From the NCBI GenBank assembly GCA_030159075.1, contig BROG01000046.1:868001-932000 (forward strand): a DNA stretch of 64,000 nt, given 5' to 3'. Below are positions 12,301 through 27,300 of this stretch, one piece after another (within the stretch, counting starts at the first letter, position 1; every line of letters starts with the position of its first letter). Under the pieces are notes generated by a model. That model was not told the DNA's origin. It made no database searches and saw only the letters and a program-made list of their open reading frames with translations. The position numbers and the translations under genes were made by a program. This stretch comes from Atrina japonica (taxonomy: Eukaryota > Mollusca > Bivalvia > Pterioida > Pinnidae).

Positions 12301-15300
12301 AGAATGATGAGTTCTATAAATATAGAAATTTTCATTTTTCACTCAGGATGCTCTTTAAGTTGCTGGATGATTTTACAAATATCTTATCAGTTGTACACAA
12401 TTTTGTCATAGATACCGATTTTATTTATTTTTCATGTTTTATTCTACATCTCTGATTTATCAAGAGAATGTTAAAAAATCTCAGCAAGTAATGATTTCTT
12501 GTTTTGTCAAATGAATGGCTAAGTCACATTTCATGTGGAAGCAGTGTTCTCATTGCTTTTTCAGAATAGGTGTTTTTGTACTCCATAGGTAGCAAAACTA
12601 AGGTTACTAGGACACAGATCAGTGGTACACATACATAAAATTAAATCAAAAGCAAAAAAAAAACATTTTTTATTTTACACATCTCGACGCCATTAATAAA
12701 TACAAGTGTCTGTGGATCTGATGTAGGTCATATATATTGTGACATTATGTATGGATAATGCACTATGTTTACAACTACAGTAACACCTGCTTTAGTGACC
12801 ACTTGTGTATAAAGACCACCTGGTCACCCATTTTTTGCTGTCCCTAATAGTACCATTTGAATAAAAAACAATCTCTATTTAAAGACCACCTCCCTATAAA
12901 GACGGGGTTTTTTTGTGTCCCAAGGGAAGGTCAGTTATGTACAAGTTTCAATGTACATGTAATGGACTTTTATGTTACAACTGGAATTCAAGAGTAGTTA
13001 GATACTGTGTCAAAAATTGCATAATCTAAATCTGTAAAGATTCCAAATCTTCCTTTATCTTGGCACCCAGCTGTGAAGTTGAAGTCCTCAGTCAGAACAT
13101 GACCTTCAACTGATAAGAAACATGTGGCAGTCTTTGAAGTTGGTAAGATCTTGGAAAACATGTTATACACACAAATAAACTCAATTTTGAGGGTTAATTG
13201 TTTTATAATTTCTGACACTATTTACTAAGTAATAATAGGACACAGGGAACTGACATCACTGTAGTGTTACCATCAAAATGACAATACAATAGAACAATAA
13301 TTTTTTTCTTAATTAGAATTACTGGATTAAAACATCATCATTAAATCTACAGGTAGAGTTAAGATTATGGTAAAACCAGTGAAAATATTTTACATAGGAA
13401 TATACAGCATATGTAAATAATTTCTTACAACAATATCTTAGAAAATTTCATGTTTCATGCCACTTGTCCCTTTATTTACTGAATTATTGCCCTTTGTTTG
13501 GTAAATTACAAGAATATTTATATATCATTTGATAACTTATTACTGATTTATGCCTCTTACAACAGTATTTCAGTCATATACATCAAAGACTGTCTTGAGA
13601 GACCACCCCATCTGCCACTGAAATGTGGTTTCCATACCTGCCAGTTGACCCGATTTCTGCAGGTTAGACCCGGAATTTAGGCCCGTAACCTGCTATTCCA
13701 AAGTCTCCAGTCGAGTCCCTGATTTTGTTAAGATCAACCGGAAAATTATAACTGTACTAATGATAGTTATATAAAATGATTAATTTACAAAAATGTTTAT
13801 GTAAATTTTACATATGATAAAATACTTACTTGAAATGGATAAAATAGATATAATTTTCAGATAAATAAATTTGAGGCAATTAGTAACTTTTTAGTTTTGC
13901 ATCTAGATTTCTAGAAACATGGAAATCTACATGTTGTAATTGTATTACAATTTTAAAGATTTTTATATGAATTTTCTGTATGATTTCAACTTTAGTTTAT
14001 AGTAAAACACCTGTATTTTATTTAATTTCTTAACCTTTGATCTGTGCATGAGGGTCATGACCCTCATTTTCACTTTCAGAGGTTGGCAGGTATGGGTCTC
14101 TGAAGACACATTGCACAGTCAGACCTGTCTTGAGAGACCACCCCATTTAACACTGAAATGTCTCTGAAGACACATGGCACAGTCAAACCTGTCTTGAGAG
14201 ACCACCCCATTTAACACTGAAATGTCTCTAAAGACACATGGCACAGTCAAACCTGTCTTTAGAGACCACCCCATCTGTCACTGAAATGTGGTCTCTAAAG
14301 GCAGATGGTCTCTCAATAGAGGTTTATGGATTAATTAACCAAGTGGATTTCAGAATGTGGTCTTGAAAGACAGATGGTCTTTCATGACATTGGTCTTAAA
14401 AGACAGGTTTTACTGTTGTGACAAGCCTATCAAACAATCCCATGTGTGCAATGTATTTATAAATTTATGTTGTTGGGAGATTCATCCCATCAAATGAACT
14501 CATGTGGAAACGATTTATTATCACATAAATATCTATTTTCTTTCTCTAAGAATAATTGCTTTAAATCTTCATTCTAATGCATCAGCCTATTTTAAAAAAA
14601 AAAAAACAATTAAGTAAGGATGCTTGCTTGAAGTATTTAATTACATGATATCCCTCATCATTACGATGAACAAAAATAAACTAAAACAACATTGGATTTC
14701 ACAGAGAAGAAAGTCTATAGATCTTCATTTTAATGCCATTGATCTAAACAGACTCTCAAGGTGAAACATTTTCCTTGAAAGTGATGATATCACTTATAAT
14801 TAGAAAGATTCCTCTTGAAATAATGTGTGATGTATAATCCATGTGGCATGTTTGAACATGTGATACCATGGCAACTAGAGACCTGACAACCTGGACATGT
14901 TGATTGACAGGGATAACCTATCACCTCACATACTCTATATGACTCTCATCATAGCATTCAAAGTATGAATTGTTGTAATTGACAAATGTTTAGTTCCATC
15001 ACAAGTCATTCATTACCTCTATACACTTCAAAATTCAATAAGGCATGGCCATTTTTAAAAGAGACAGCTATAAAGTTACATGTATTTATCTTGTTCTGTG
15101 ATTGGTATTGAACAAGAACACTTTTTTATTGAATTAGCAATTAACTTTCTTGTTATACAAGTACATCTATATATGACTGATACGATTCATTAAACAAACA
15201 AAAGCAATTTTACAAAATCAAAGTTTGAATCAAGATAAATTGATAAAAGCAAATTGAGATGGATAATGTGAAATGAAGATAGACTGAACTCTAAGATGAC

Positions 15301-18300
15301 TTCTAATATGGACTGATATTGTGAGATGAGCACTTATGTTGGTCTACTGATACAACATTCAACTCGCAAGCTAAATGTCCTGGGTTTGAATACTGGTACC
15401 AGGTCATACCTAAGACAAAACAGAAGATGGTGACTCTTCCTTCCTCAAGTGCTTGACATAAGAATTTAAAGTCACGGGTCTTTCAGAGGATAGTTAAACC
15501 CAAGGTCCAGTCAAGGTCAATGCACTTATGGCATGTTAAAGAACCCTCACTGCACTGGCATCTGTCCATTGCACATGTCAAAATTTGTGTAACTTCAACT
15601 TAAGTTTGTGATGTTATCATACAAGTAGAAAATTATTACTGTATGATAACAATAAAATTTAATAACACTTCCTGCTGAAGTGGTCACAAATGATGTGGTC
15701 ACTTCTTGAAAAAAAATTATAAAAAAGACTCATGAAGCAACAGATACAACAATGTTAAAAAGAATAACCTGGTTGTTGACTGTTTTGGTGAAACAAAATG
15801 ATAACTTATCATATGCACCAAATAAGTATTTTCTGTTGATATAAATTATCCTTTATACATGTGAATGTAGATTTAAGATACCTTTATTTGAGAAAATATT
15901 GTACTGATGAAAAATATATCAGCGTAGAGTTTGAGAAATACAAGGATATAATTTTGTATGGATTGAAAAGTAGATTGAGTATTACATAGAGAGATGATAT
16001 AGAATCCAGGTAAGATTATCATTGGAGATAATATAATAAAACAGATAACTTTATACATGTCTATATCATGGAGATATTTCTTTGTATACTCTTATAAGGG
16101 TCATAAATTGGTAATCAAATATCTCAACTTGGCCTATATGGTATGCAGGTTTCTTCTTCTGTTATTTTTTACCATCTCTACGAGTATACTATTTTTATCA
16201 ATAATTGTTATTATATTCAGATGATTTTTTAGTGTACACTTTAATATTTGACACCCTTTTGTACATCATAGTGATACAGTATATGCAAACTTTATACACT
16301 GGTTTCTTCTGTTGTTATTTTTATTACGCTAGCTCTATAAGACTTCTGTTTTTGTCAATAATTGCTCTCATATTTTTAGATAAATTTTTAATGATATGTA
16401 TTTATGCCTGTATTCGATACTCACTTGTACACCAGATGGATTATATCAGCAAGCTTTTAGTCTGTCTCTTCTATGTACGCTTGATTGATTTCTGTGTACA
16501 CATTTTGTGAAAATAGAATCTGTATCACCTGGAAAAGGCGGTTAGTCGTTTAGCAATTAGATATGAAGTAAATACAGCATAAAAATTGATGGTTCCCTAA
16601 TGCATAATTTATTTCACTTATAAAGCCAAAATTATTTTGTTTGAATTATTTTCGTAAAATTAATTTAAATATCCTTATACATTATTAAGATGACATCAAT
16701 TATTTCAGTTGTTTTGAAAAAAGGTATTATACAGTCCACTGAGGTAAAATAAAACAGGTGATTACGTTGACTTTGTTCTCAATGGCCAGAGATATTATCT
16801 GGAAATGGTGTCGAGGATAATAGAAAATATTTGTTTATTTATCATAATGGATGAATTGTTTCTATTGAACACAGTGTAAAAAATACAGTTATATAAACAA
16901 ATGATTCTGAGAACACTAAAAAAATACAAAAAAAAAAATATATAATGGTGTAGAGATGGATAGGTAGATGGATGGATTGATGAATGGATGGATGGACGGG
17001 CAGGCAGAAGGACATGCAGATAGATAGATAGATAGATAGATAGATAGGCAGACAGAAAGACAGACTGTTTATATACTGGTCACCATGCACTAGTGATTAG
17101 AATCTTTGAGAAAGTGGGTTTTTTTTCATTTAAGAAAAAAAAATAGAAAGAAATTTCATGACACCCCAGATAGTATTAACTGTAATTCATTTATAATTTA
17201 TATTACATTTCCATATTTTATATTATTCCATTAACATGTATATTAAAAAACAATATTCAAGTACAGATAATTAAATTTTATATTTGTACATTTGCATATA
17301 AATATTGAAAATATGAGATACAAGGTCGTATTTATAATAATCCTTGTAACTGTAGACAACCCTGGTGTGGATTTAAGACTAAATGTTGATTACAGTATAT
17401 ATAAGAACCTTAGTATATATTTTTTTCTTCCCAAGTCTGAAGCTTGTTCTGTAGACAAAAAAAGAAAACAGTTGTTTTCCGATGTAGACGTAAAACAGTT
17501 GTTCTCTGGCGTAGACTTAAAGCAGTTGTTCTCTGGCATAGACTTAAAGCAGTTGTCCCTCGTTGTAGACTTAAAGCAGTTGTTCTCTGCCATAGACTTA
17601 AAGCAGTTGTTCTCTAGCGTAGACTTAAAGCAGTTGTTCTCTGATGTAGACTTAAAGCAGTTGTTCTCTGGCATAGACTTAAAGCAGTTGTCCCTTGTTG
17701 TAGACTTAAAACAGTTGTTCTCTGGTGTAGACTTAAAACAGTTGTTCTCTGGTGTAGATTTAAAACAGTTGTTCTCTGGTGTAGACTTAAAACAGTTGTT
17801 CTCTGGTGTAGACTTAAAGCAGTTGTTCTCTGGTGTAGACTTAAAGCAGTTGTTCTCTGGTGTAGACTTAAAGCAGTTGTTCTCTGGTGTAGACATAAAT
17901 CAGTTGCCCATTAATGTAGACAAAAAAACTGTCTTCTGGGTTAGACATAAATAAGTTGTTCTCTGATGTAGACATAAATTACTTATCCTCTGTTGTAGAC
18001 ATAAAGCAGTTGTCAATTGATATAGACAAAACCAGTTGTCTTATGGGGTAGACATAAATAAGTTGTAGACACTATTGATGTACCTAGTGTAGACACTATT
18101 GATGTACCTAGTGGAGACACTACTGATGTACCTAGTGTAGACACTTGATGTACCTAGTGTAGACACTGTTGATGTACCTAGTGTAATCACTATTGATGTA
18201 CCTTGTGTAGACATTATTGATATACCTTGTGTAGACATTATTGATGTACCTTGTGTAGACACTATTGATGTACCTAGTGTAGACACTATTGATGTACCTA

Positions 18301-21300
18301 GTGTAATCACTATTGATGTACCTAGTGTAGACACTATTGATGTACCTAGTGTAGACATTATTGATGTACATTGTGTAGACACAGTTGATGTTCCATTTGT
18401 AAACACCATTGATGTACCTAGTGTAGACATTATTGATGTACCTTGTGTAGACACTATTGATGTACCTAGTTTAGACACTATTGATGTACCTAGTTTAGAC
18501 ACTATTGATGTACCTAGTGTAGACACTATTGATGTACCTAGTGTAGACATTATTGATGTACCTTGTGTAGACACTATTGATGTACCTTGTGTAGACACTA
18601 TTGATGTACCTAGTGTAGACACTATTGATGTACCTAGTGTAATCACTATTGATGTACCTAATGTAGACACTATTGATGTACCTAGTGTAGACACTATTGA
18701 TGTACCTAGTGTAGACACTATTGATGTACCTAGTGTAGACATTATTGATGTACCTTGTGTAGACACTATTGATGTACCTAGTGTAGACATTATTGATGTA
18801 CCTAGTGTAGACATTATTGATGTACCTAGTGTAGACACTATTGATGTACCTAGTGTAGACACTTGATGTACCTAGTGTAGACACTATTGATGTACCTAGT
18901 GTAGACATTATTGATGTACCTAGTGTAGAAACTATTGATGTACCTAGTGTAGACACTATTGATGTTCCTGGTGTAGACACTATTGATGTACCTAGTGTAG
19001 ACATAGTTGATGTACCTTGTGTAGACATTATTGATGTACCTTGTGTAGACACTATCGATGTACCTAATGTAGACACTATTGATGTACCTAGTGTAGACAC
19101 TATTGATGTACCTAGTGTAGACATAGTTGATGTACCTTGTGTAGACATTATTGATGTACCTTGTGTAGACACTATTGATGTACCTAATGTAGACACTATT
19201 GATGTACCTAGTGTAGACACTATTGATGTACCTAGTGTAGACATAGTTGATGTACCTAGTGTAGAAACTATTGATGTACCTAGTGTAGACACTATTGATG
19301 TACCTAGTGTAGACACTATTGATGTACCTAGTGTAGACACTACTGATGTACCTTGTGTAGACACTATTGATGTACCTTGTGTAGACACTATTGATGTACC
19401 TTGTGTAGACATAGTTGATGTGCCTTGTGTATATGGGTTAGTTTTTCTTGCACATTTGTCTCATAATTTACAAGTACATTTACAAATAAATGCAAAATTC
19501 AATGTTTTGGTCACATATCACAACTTTTCATCTATTTTACACAAGAGTACAAATATCCTCACACCCACACTTTGATGGTATATGTGTGGGCTCTTACATT
19601 GATGTATCGTAACTTGATGATAACACTCTATCTTATTCTGCATCAGATATTTGACTTATAATTAAAATTTATTTAGCATTCTACATTAAGTTGCTATTGT
19701 AGGTGGTTTCATTTTCACCTCCTGTCAATTGATGAATCATTTGATTTTCCATGGAATTGTGTGGAGTAAATATTTGTCACCTATTCAAATGTAAATGATG
19801 CTCTTGATTAATAGATTATCACAGCAATGTAATTGATAAAAGTTCAAATTCCTACATTCATTTTGGGAGCACAATAAATTTGTATAAAGTTTTATAACAC
19901 ATTGTAATTTACAAAGTAAATATAAGTCATCAACATCATGGTTTATATGTATTCCCTTGATGGCATATTAGAGGCTTAGTTTGTATGAAATCATTAAGTT
20001 GAAAATGAATCCTTGTTAGTCCATTGCTCTTCAATACACCTGTTTCCAGTGAAGAAATTACGGAAATTCCTGCTTGAATAATTGATGTTAAGTGTATATG
20101 TAATATTGAGATTAATTTTGTCCTATTTCATTTAATGTGCTTCTGGTAATGAAAATTTAATGAATTTTAAACTTGGATAGCAGATCGTAGACAGACCCAT
20201 TTCAGTATGCACTACATGTGATAACTTACCTGTAAGAACAGGTGAAAAGTTTCATTAGCTGGTGATTGGGATTTACACACCTTACATATGGTCAGTTGCT
20301 GTATATATAACCAATTGCATCAATTGTAAGTGTCAGTGGCATGAAAAGTTTACATGGTGTATGATGTATGGTGTTGTTCTAGGAATTAAATGATTGGATA
20401 ATTAAATTGTTACCTCTAAAATGTGTAAGTACATTTAATATTTATATTTTCTAATGACCATTGACAGTACCAATAATAGTACAATCATCAGAACTATTGA
20501 CAGTACCAATAATAGTACAATTATCAGAACTGTTGACAGTACCAGTAATAGTACATTTATCAGAACTGTTGACAGTACCAGTAATAGTACATTTATCAGA
20601 ACTGTTGACAGTACCAGTAATAGTACATTTATCAGAACTATTGACAGTACCAATAATAGTACAGTTATCAGAAATATTGATAGTACCATTGACACATTTA
20701 CAGAACTATTGAAAGTACCAATTATAGTACAGTTATCAGAACTATTGACAGTATCATTGACACATTTACAGAACTATTGACAATATCATTGACACATTTA
20801 CAGAACTATTGACAGTACCAATAATAGTACAGTTATCAGAACTATTAACAGTACCATTTACACATTTACAGAACTATTGACAATATCATTGACAGTATCA
20901 ATGATAGTATCAATGAAAGTACTGCTGATAGTATTATTCACAGAAGCAATGACAATACCATTGATAATAGTTGACACATTGAAGTACATATACCATTGAC
21001 AATACCATTGATAATAGTTGACAGTACCATTGACAGTACCATAGACAATACCATTGACAGTACCATATACTGTACCATTGACAGTACCATTGACAGACAT
21101 TGATAGTATTGATAATAGTTTCCATTGACAGTACCATTGACAGTACCATAGACAGTTGACAGTACCATAGACAGTACCATTGACAGTACCATAGACAGTT
21201 CCATTGACAGTACCATTGACAGTACCATTGATAATAGTTGACAGTACCATAGACAGTACCATTGATAATACCATTGACAGTACCATTGACAGTACCATAG

Positions 21301-24300
21301 ACAGTTCCATTGACAGTACCATAGACAGTACCATTGACAGTACCATAGACAGTTCCATTGACAGTACCATTGACAGTACCATTGATAATAGTTGACAGTA
21401 CCATAGACAGTACCATTGATAATAGTTGACAGTACCATTGACAGTACCATTGACAGTACCATTGACAGTTCCATTGACAGTACCATTGACAGTACCATTG
21501 ATAATAGTTGACAGTACCATGGACAGTGCCATTGACAGTACCATTGACAGTACCATTGATATCATTTGGGAGGATTTTATCTGCTACTTATAGAATTGTT
21601 AGAATAATATTTCTTTGTTGACTTTCATGTTGTTTCATAATCTTGGATGAATTATCTGTACTTGAAGCATATGTAATAGTATGTTTTGACATGGCGCTTG
21701 TGTAACTTTTAGTGTAATTATGTCTAAGTGTGTCTTTAAATGTGAATAGGTAGATCAGGTATTGAGAATCAACTTACCGCTTGTGAGTTGACCGCTGTAC
21801 CTCTAGACCACTGCAAATGGTTGGTATAATTGACCTATCGCTAAGTGTGTGACACAAATGACTGTCCATGTGCTTTTTTTATGTCATTCACTTGTGATGT
21901 CATAATCACACAAGTATTTGATGGGCCATTTAAATGTGATGTCATTAATGGAAAGGTTTGCCAAAAGGTGTCATGTTGGGCATTTAGTGATAGGTCAGTT
22001 GAAGAGTATCAGGTAATTTATAGATCCCCTATATCTATGGTGATCAACAATGGTATTGTGGTATTGCTGGGAAACTGTATATATATATGTCAACTTTGCA
22101 TTTCTGTTTCACTTTGACCACTCATTGGTACTCTGTGTTTAATAAACATCAGTTTCATTCTGCATATATATAACAAACATATCTTTCTGTAAATCTCTTT
22201 TAGACAGCTTTAAATATATGTAACAACCATATGGTAATTAAGAGTATGACAGTAACCTCTGTTCAACCTTGCAGGCAATGATAAACCAATTTAAAATGAC
22301 AGAAAAGAGCATGCCAGTTAGATACTAAAGTGTGATAGGGACAACTCAAAGTTTGTCAAAGGACAGAAAATTACATGCACTCACAAATGGAAGCTCTGAT
22401 ATTTGATGTATATTGATCTTTGTCACAGTATCTTCTGTTACAGGATATTATCACTGTAGATAGTACCAGATAATATATAGATCTTTGGCGATAAAAAGGT
22501 TATAAATAATGAAATACACAATACTTGACCATTGATGTCTAAAGATCTATAAAACTTAGTAATACTGATGAGTAATGAATATCTGAATCATCTGTATCTA
22601 TATTGTCCATTTCTCATCATCCCATATACTGTTGTAAATTTATTCATTTTTTATATATGTCATTCTTTGTCATCAGATGAGTAACAAAAGAACACCCAGT
22701 TTTAGACAAGCGGTAGAAGAACAAGGCAAGGAAGATTTCCAATGTTACAACAGAAACTCGACAACATTGTTCAAGAGAATGGTGCGTAAAGTTGCTAAGG
22801 GATACCTGACAGATGACATTGACCGACAATATTACTCAGACAGATATAGCTGTTGTCCACCTCCTGTCTTTATACCCATCATTTCACTAGTGGAGGTAAG
22901 TCAGTATCTAGTGTTCTTAAAGGGGCATTAGGTGTGTTTACCCCCACCCCCATAAAAAAAATTCAATTTTTTCTACTTTTGCTGTTTGTACTTGATGTAC
23001 AATAACAAATAAGAGCAATACACAGGCATAATTTTCTTTTTATGTTATTCCTATATATTTTGTGAAAATAAGGTCAGGTCTGTTGTGGTATGCATATTCA
23101 AAAAGTAAGGTTGAATTAATCAGATGCAAACGAAAAAATGCCAAGCTTGTGTTCTCAAAATATATAGGAATTTAAGAAATTTTATGCTTGTGTATATCTC
23201 TTTTTATTATTGTTGATCAATCTAAGTAGTAAAAAAGGAACAAAATTTAAAAAAAAAAAAAAAGACCACAGCTAATGGCCCTATAGGTGTTGTTATTTCT
23301 TTTAATGTTTCAACCCCCAGACCATAAAAGAGTCGTCAGATAGAACAGATAAGAGCATACCACTAGAATATTTAGGGGTTGGAAAAGTAACTGGTGTACT
23401 ATGTATTTAAGTGTGACAAATTGATCTGCTAAATTTATATTATATTGAACTTCCCTGGAAAATGATCAAGGAACACGTCAATCTGCATGTGCCATCACAA
23501 AGGAAATGATCACTTCTGTAAAAAAAAATTTTTAAAAAATGAAAAATTAAATTAATTGTTAATGTGTAGTCAATTAAGCAACCAGATACATATCTTGGAG
23601 TAAAAAGCCCGAGACCCTTTGTAAGTAAACTGGATTTCCATTACACAATCAGGTTAGCTTTATTATTACTTTGTTTTATTTGTTTTTATTTACAGTTTTA
23701 GCTGTTACAGAACAGTAACCTATATTCATTTCATTAGTATTTGCATGATTTCATTAGTATTTGCATGAGTTGCTGGAACTGCATTTTATGAATTTGAAAC
23801 TAAAATACAAAAAAAAAATGTATTATGCTTATTTATTCACTATGAAGGGATATATAATGATTAAAACCAAGGGATTAACATCATGCAGCTATTCATTGTT
23901 TAGAATGAGATTTCAAGTGAATGTGATTAACACCATGTAGATATTCACTATTTAAAATGAGATATCAAGTGATTAACATCATGCAGCTATTCACTATTTA
24001 AGATGAGATATCAAGTGATTAACATCATGCAACTATTCATATTTTAAGATGAGATATCAAGTGATTAACACCATTCAGCTATTCACTATTTAAAATGAGA
24101 TATCAAGTGATTAACACCATACAACTATTCACTATTTAAAATGGGATATCAAATGATTAACACCATGCAGCTATTCACTATTTAAAATGAGATATCAAGT
24201 GATTAACACCATACAACTATTCACTATTTAAAATGGGATATCAAGTGATTAACACCATACAACTATTCACTATTTAAAATGGGATACCAAGTGATTAACA

Positions 24301-27300
24301 CCATGCAGCTATTCACTATTTAAAATGAGATATCAAGTGATTAACACCATACAACTATTCACTTTTTAAAATGAGATATCGCATGATTAATACTATGCAG
24401 TTATTTAGGCTTACTATTTAAAATGAGATATCATATTATTAATACCATATAGTTAGTCATTATTTAAAATGAGATATCACATTATTAACACCATGTAGCT
24501 AGTCATTATTTAAAATGAGATATCACATTATTAACACCATGTAGCTAGTCATTATTTAAAATGAGATATCACATGATTAATGTCATGCAGCTATTCACAG
24601 TTAAGAATGAGATATCAAGTGATTAACACCATGCAGCTCTCATATAAATAGCTTTGGATGTCTAACACAAAACCTTAGGATGAATAAAAAACTCAAAACA
24701 AATAAACATCTCTGTATATTATTCCGAGATATAGTAATTTAACCCACGATACCTGTAATTAAATCCCAGGAACTGGGACTTTTGAACAAAGGTCACTCAA
24801 GGTCATTTATGAAAGGTCAAGGTCACTCAGAACCTAACAATGAAATATTGGGAAAGGCCTTTATTTCAACATATCTCATTACAAGACTAAACATTAAAAA
24901 AAACATGTTTTGTATTTCATGGAGTCATTCATTGGTTTGATACAGTTCCGGGAGCATCCATCAGTTTTACTGATATTCTTGTTTAACCAGTGTTAAACCT
25001 TTGCCACCAGATGCAAATGTTGATAGCATACATTTTACCTTGCATAGCAACATAATTCAAAGTTGAAATATATGAATTTTCTGCTACTGTCATTGTAGAA
25101 TGTCCGTCATGCATTATTGTCATACATTTGATTGACAGCTTACAGATTCCATCTGTGATGTCAAAAAATAGAAACACAGGTGCACAAAACTTGTAAGTGT
25201 ACATACTGCAATCAATCTCAGTGTCTCTACATCATATGTAGGATGACATTTTAAAGTATTTCAGATCTGTTTATAACTAGTTGTACCTTGTTTGTTTCAT
25301 TTTAAGGATTGAGATATCCTGTATTATCTAATTCTGTGTGGACAACTTTTGCCATAAAATGTCATACTAATCTGTTGTTAGTGTTGTTTGTGTAGATTTA
25401 CCACCTGCACATCCATTTTACATGTACATTGTTTTTTAATAATCTATTTCAGAAGTCTTTTACCTTTTATCAATGTATAACGTTTACACTCCAAAAAATG
25501 TATTTTTGATGGTAGTCAAGAAGACAAAGAAATCATATTTGGTATCTATGTGTTGAGTTATTTCTATAAAGTAAATATATTTTTGACTGAATTGTGAAGC
25601 AAATATTGATCTGTGACTTGGCACTGTCTGTCTGTCTGCATCAACAATTTGGTTTGGTTCAGCTGTCGAGTTCTTACCTGAAACAATGCACATGTGAAAT
25701 TGCACAATTTTAGCTTAGCACAGAGAAAGGGTACAGCCATTAAGGTAAAGGCAGTGATCACGATAGCTCTTCTGTTCTTCAGACAGGCTAGCTGAAACAC
25801 AAAAATCCCCCTTAACATCTATGACCTGTCCTCAAGGGCTTAAATAGTGCTAGCTAGAAAACAAAAATCCCGTCCCCATCTACGATCTAGGAGCATAAAA
25901 ATGTTTAATCGATTTATACCAACAAAATTTGAATGATAAAGCGGTGAGAAAATGTAAATATGGGAGACTGGTATCATATTCATAAATCGGTAAAGTACTT
26001 CTATGATGATGTGAAAATAAACCCACTCATATTTTATTTTACAAATGTATATCAATTTGTTATGATAAAGAGAGAAACAAATGCAATTATAGATGAACAG
26101 CTATGTAAATCACTTCATATTTCTTGTCTCAATCAGTTAATTCCTATATATCCACACACAGAATTGAATTTTCTTTGACAGTTTCAACTCAGTAGGCTAC
26201 ATGTACACATGGAAATGCATTTTATTTATTTTACTTAGCGTCTTCTGTCCTTTGTGACTGTTTGCAGTGGTCTGATGGTATATTCCTGGGCCTGATTCCC
26301 GTTACTGGGTCATACTTGAGACTTAGCGCAGTGACTGTTTCTTGGCCAAGAGGTCAGCAGAAGAAGTAAGAGTCACATGTATTTTGGATTAGACTTAAAA
26401 CCAATGTCATGTGTCATGGTAGTCACTGCATGTGACTGCTGTATCAGCTTAAGTTCTTAGCACAGGTCAAAATTTGTGACAGTTCACCTAAACTAGGTGC
26501 TGTCTCCATATATGATTGAACAATTCTTTTCAAGATGTGAAACAACAATAAGACAAAACAAAACAAAAAACTTTTGTAACATCACTAAAATTTTTCTTTG
26601 TTGATTGTCCCTGAGTCCCAGGAGGCAAACCTAGCTTATCATAAAAGATTGAATTTAGTACATTAAAATAGACATAAATCAATATATTATGTATGAAATT
26701 ATTAAAAAATGGTTTAATTATATCAAGTATAAACACTTTGTGAAATTTTTCTTTATCAGATAGGTCATTTTATTTCATACATTTTCTTCCAGGTTGGTTT
26801 ATTTATATATCACTGTCTAGAAGCTGGAGCCATCTCAACCAATGGACCAATACCTGTTGAGAGTTTTTTGATTTACAGACCAGACAAAAGAATTGAATTA
26901 TGGAGGTTCCTACTGTACATGTTCATTCATGCAGGGTCAGTTTGTTGAAAAAAATGTTTCCTTCCTTTTAGATGTTTTATTCTCAGGACAAAGTTATACT
27001 GATAGATTAACTTATCGGTAAATGTGTGTGCATTTATAATTCATACTCATTAATACTGATTGAATATCTGAAATGTGTGGGTATTCATAAAATATACACA
27101 GTAATACTGATATTATTGTATTGACTATTATTATACCTCATAGATAACCCTAAATTTCTGTCAGTCTAGACCACTATGACGTCATTTCTAATGAGAATCA
27201 AATTCAACTGTATATATATATATATATATATATATAAGACCAAAATACTGTTTGTGAAAATTGTACCCTCAAACACCCCCAGAAATTAAACACTAAGAAT

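Larger units (their letters stand above)
10201..22676 (+). other. RHBDL3: RHBDL intron 2
   Basis: About 12.5 kb. Contents: an inverted-repeat-bounded block (10393-12385), GACCACC-type repeats (12780-12920, 13560-14410) with an inserted TIR element, a degenerate SINE (15318-15612), a GATA run, and the 27-, 24-, 36- and 12-bp arrays (17455-21560). I see nothing in 14420-15310, 15620-16980, 19440-20450 or 21570-22670 beyond AT-rich sequence. Confidence 0.8.
22896..26792 (+). other. RHBDL3: RHBDL intron 3
   Basis: Holds a TIR element (22920-23287), the 46-bp array (23872-24636) and a degenerate SINE (26246-26560). I see no exon or other structure in 24650-26240; open frames there are short and AT-driven. 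Confidence 0.8.

Noticed and set aside
16205..16510. 101-codon frame rich in Tyr/Leu/Ile/Phe
   Set aside because: AT-rich intronic sequence; the hydrophobic composition follows from base composition and there are no motifs or splice support.
18041..19412. Minus-strand frames of 273 and 305 codons (STLGTSIV / YTRYINSV)
   Set aside because: Same reason: a 24-bp unit open in several frames, with frames switching at shortened units.
20435..21565. Overlapping repetitive frames up to 235 codons ([20 protein letters not shown])
   Set aside because: By-products of 36- and 12-bp arrays; three frames of one strand are open together.
22644..22829. Minus-strand 61-codon frame opposite RHBDL exon 3
   Set aside because: Shadow of the well-supported sense exon.
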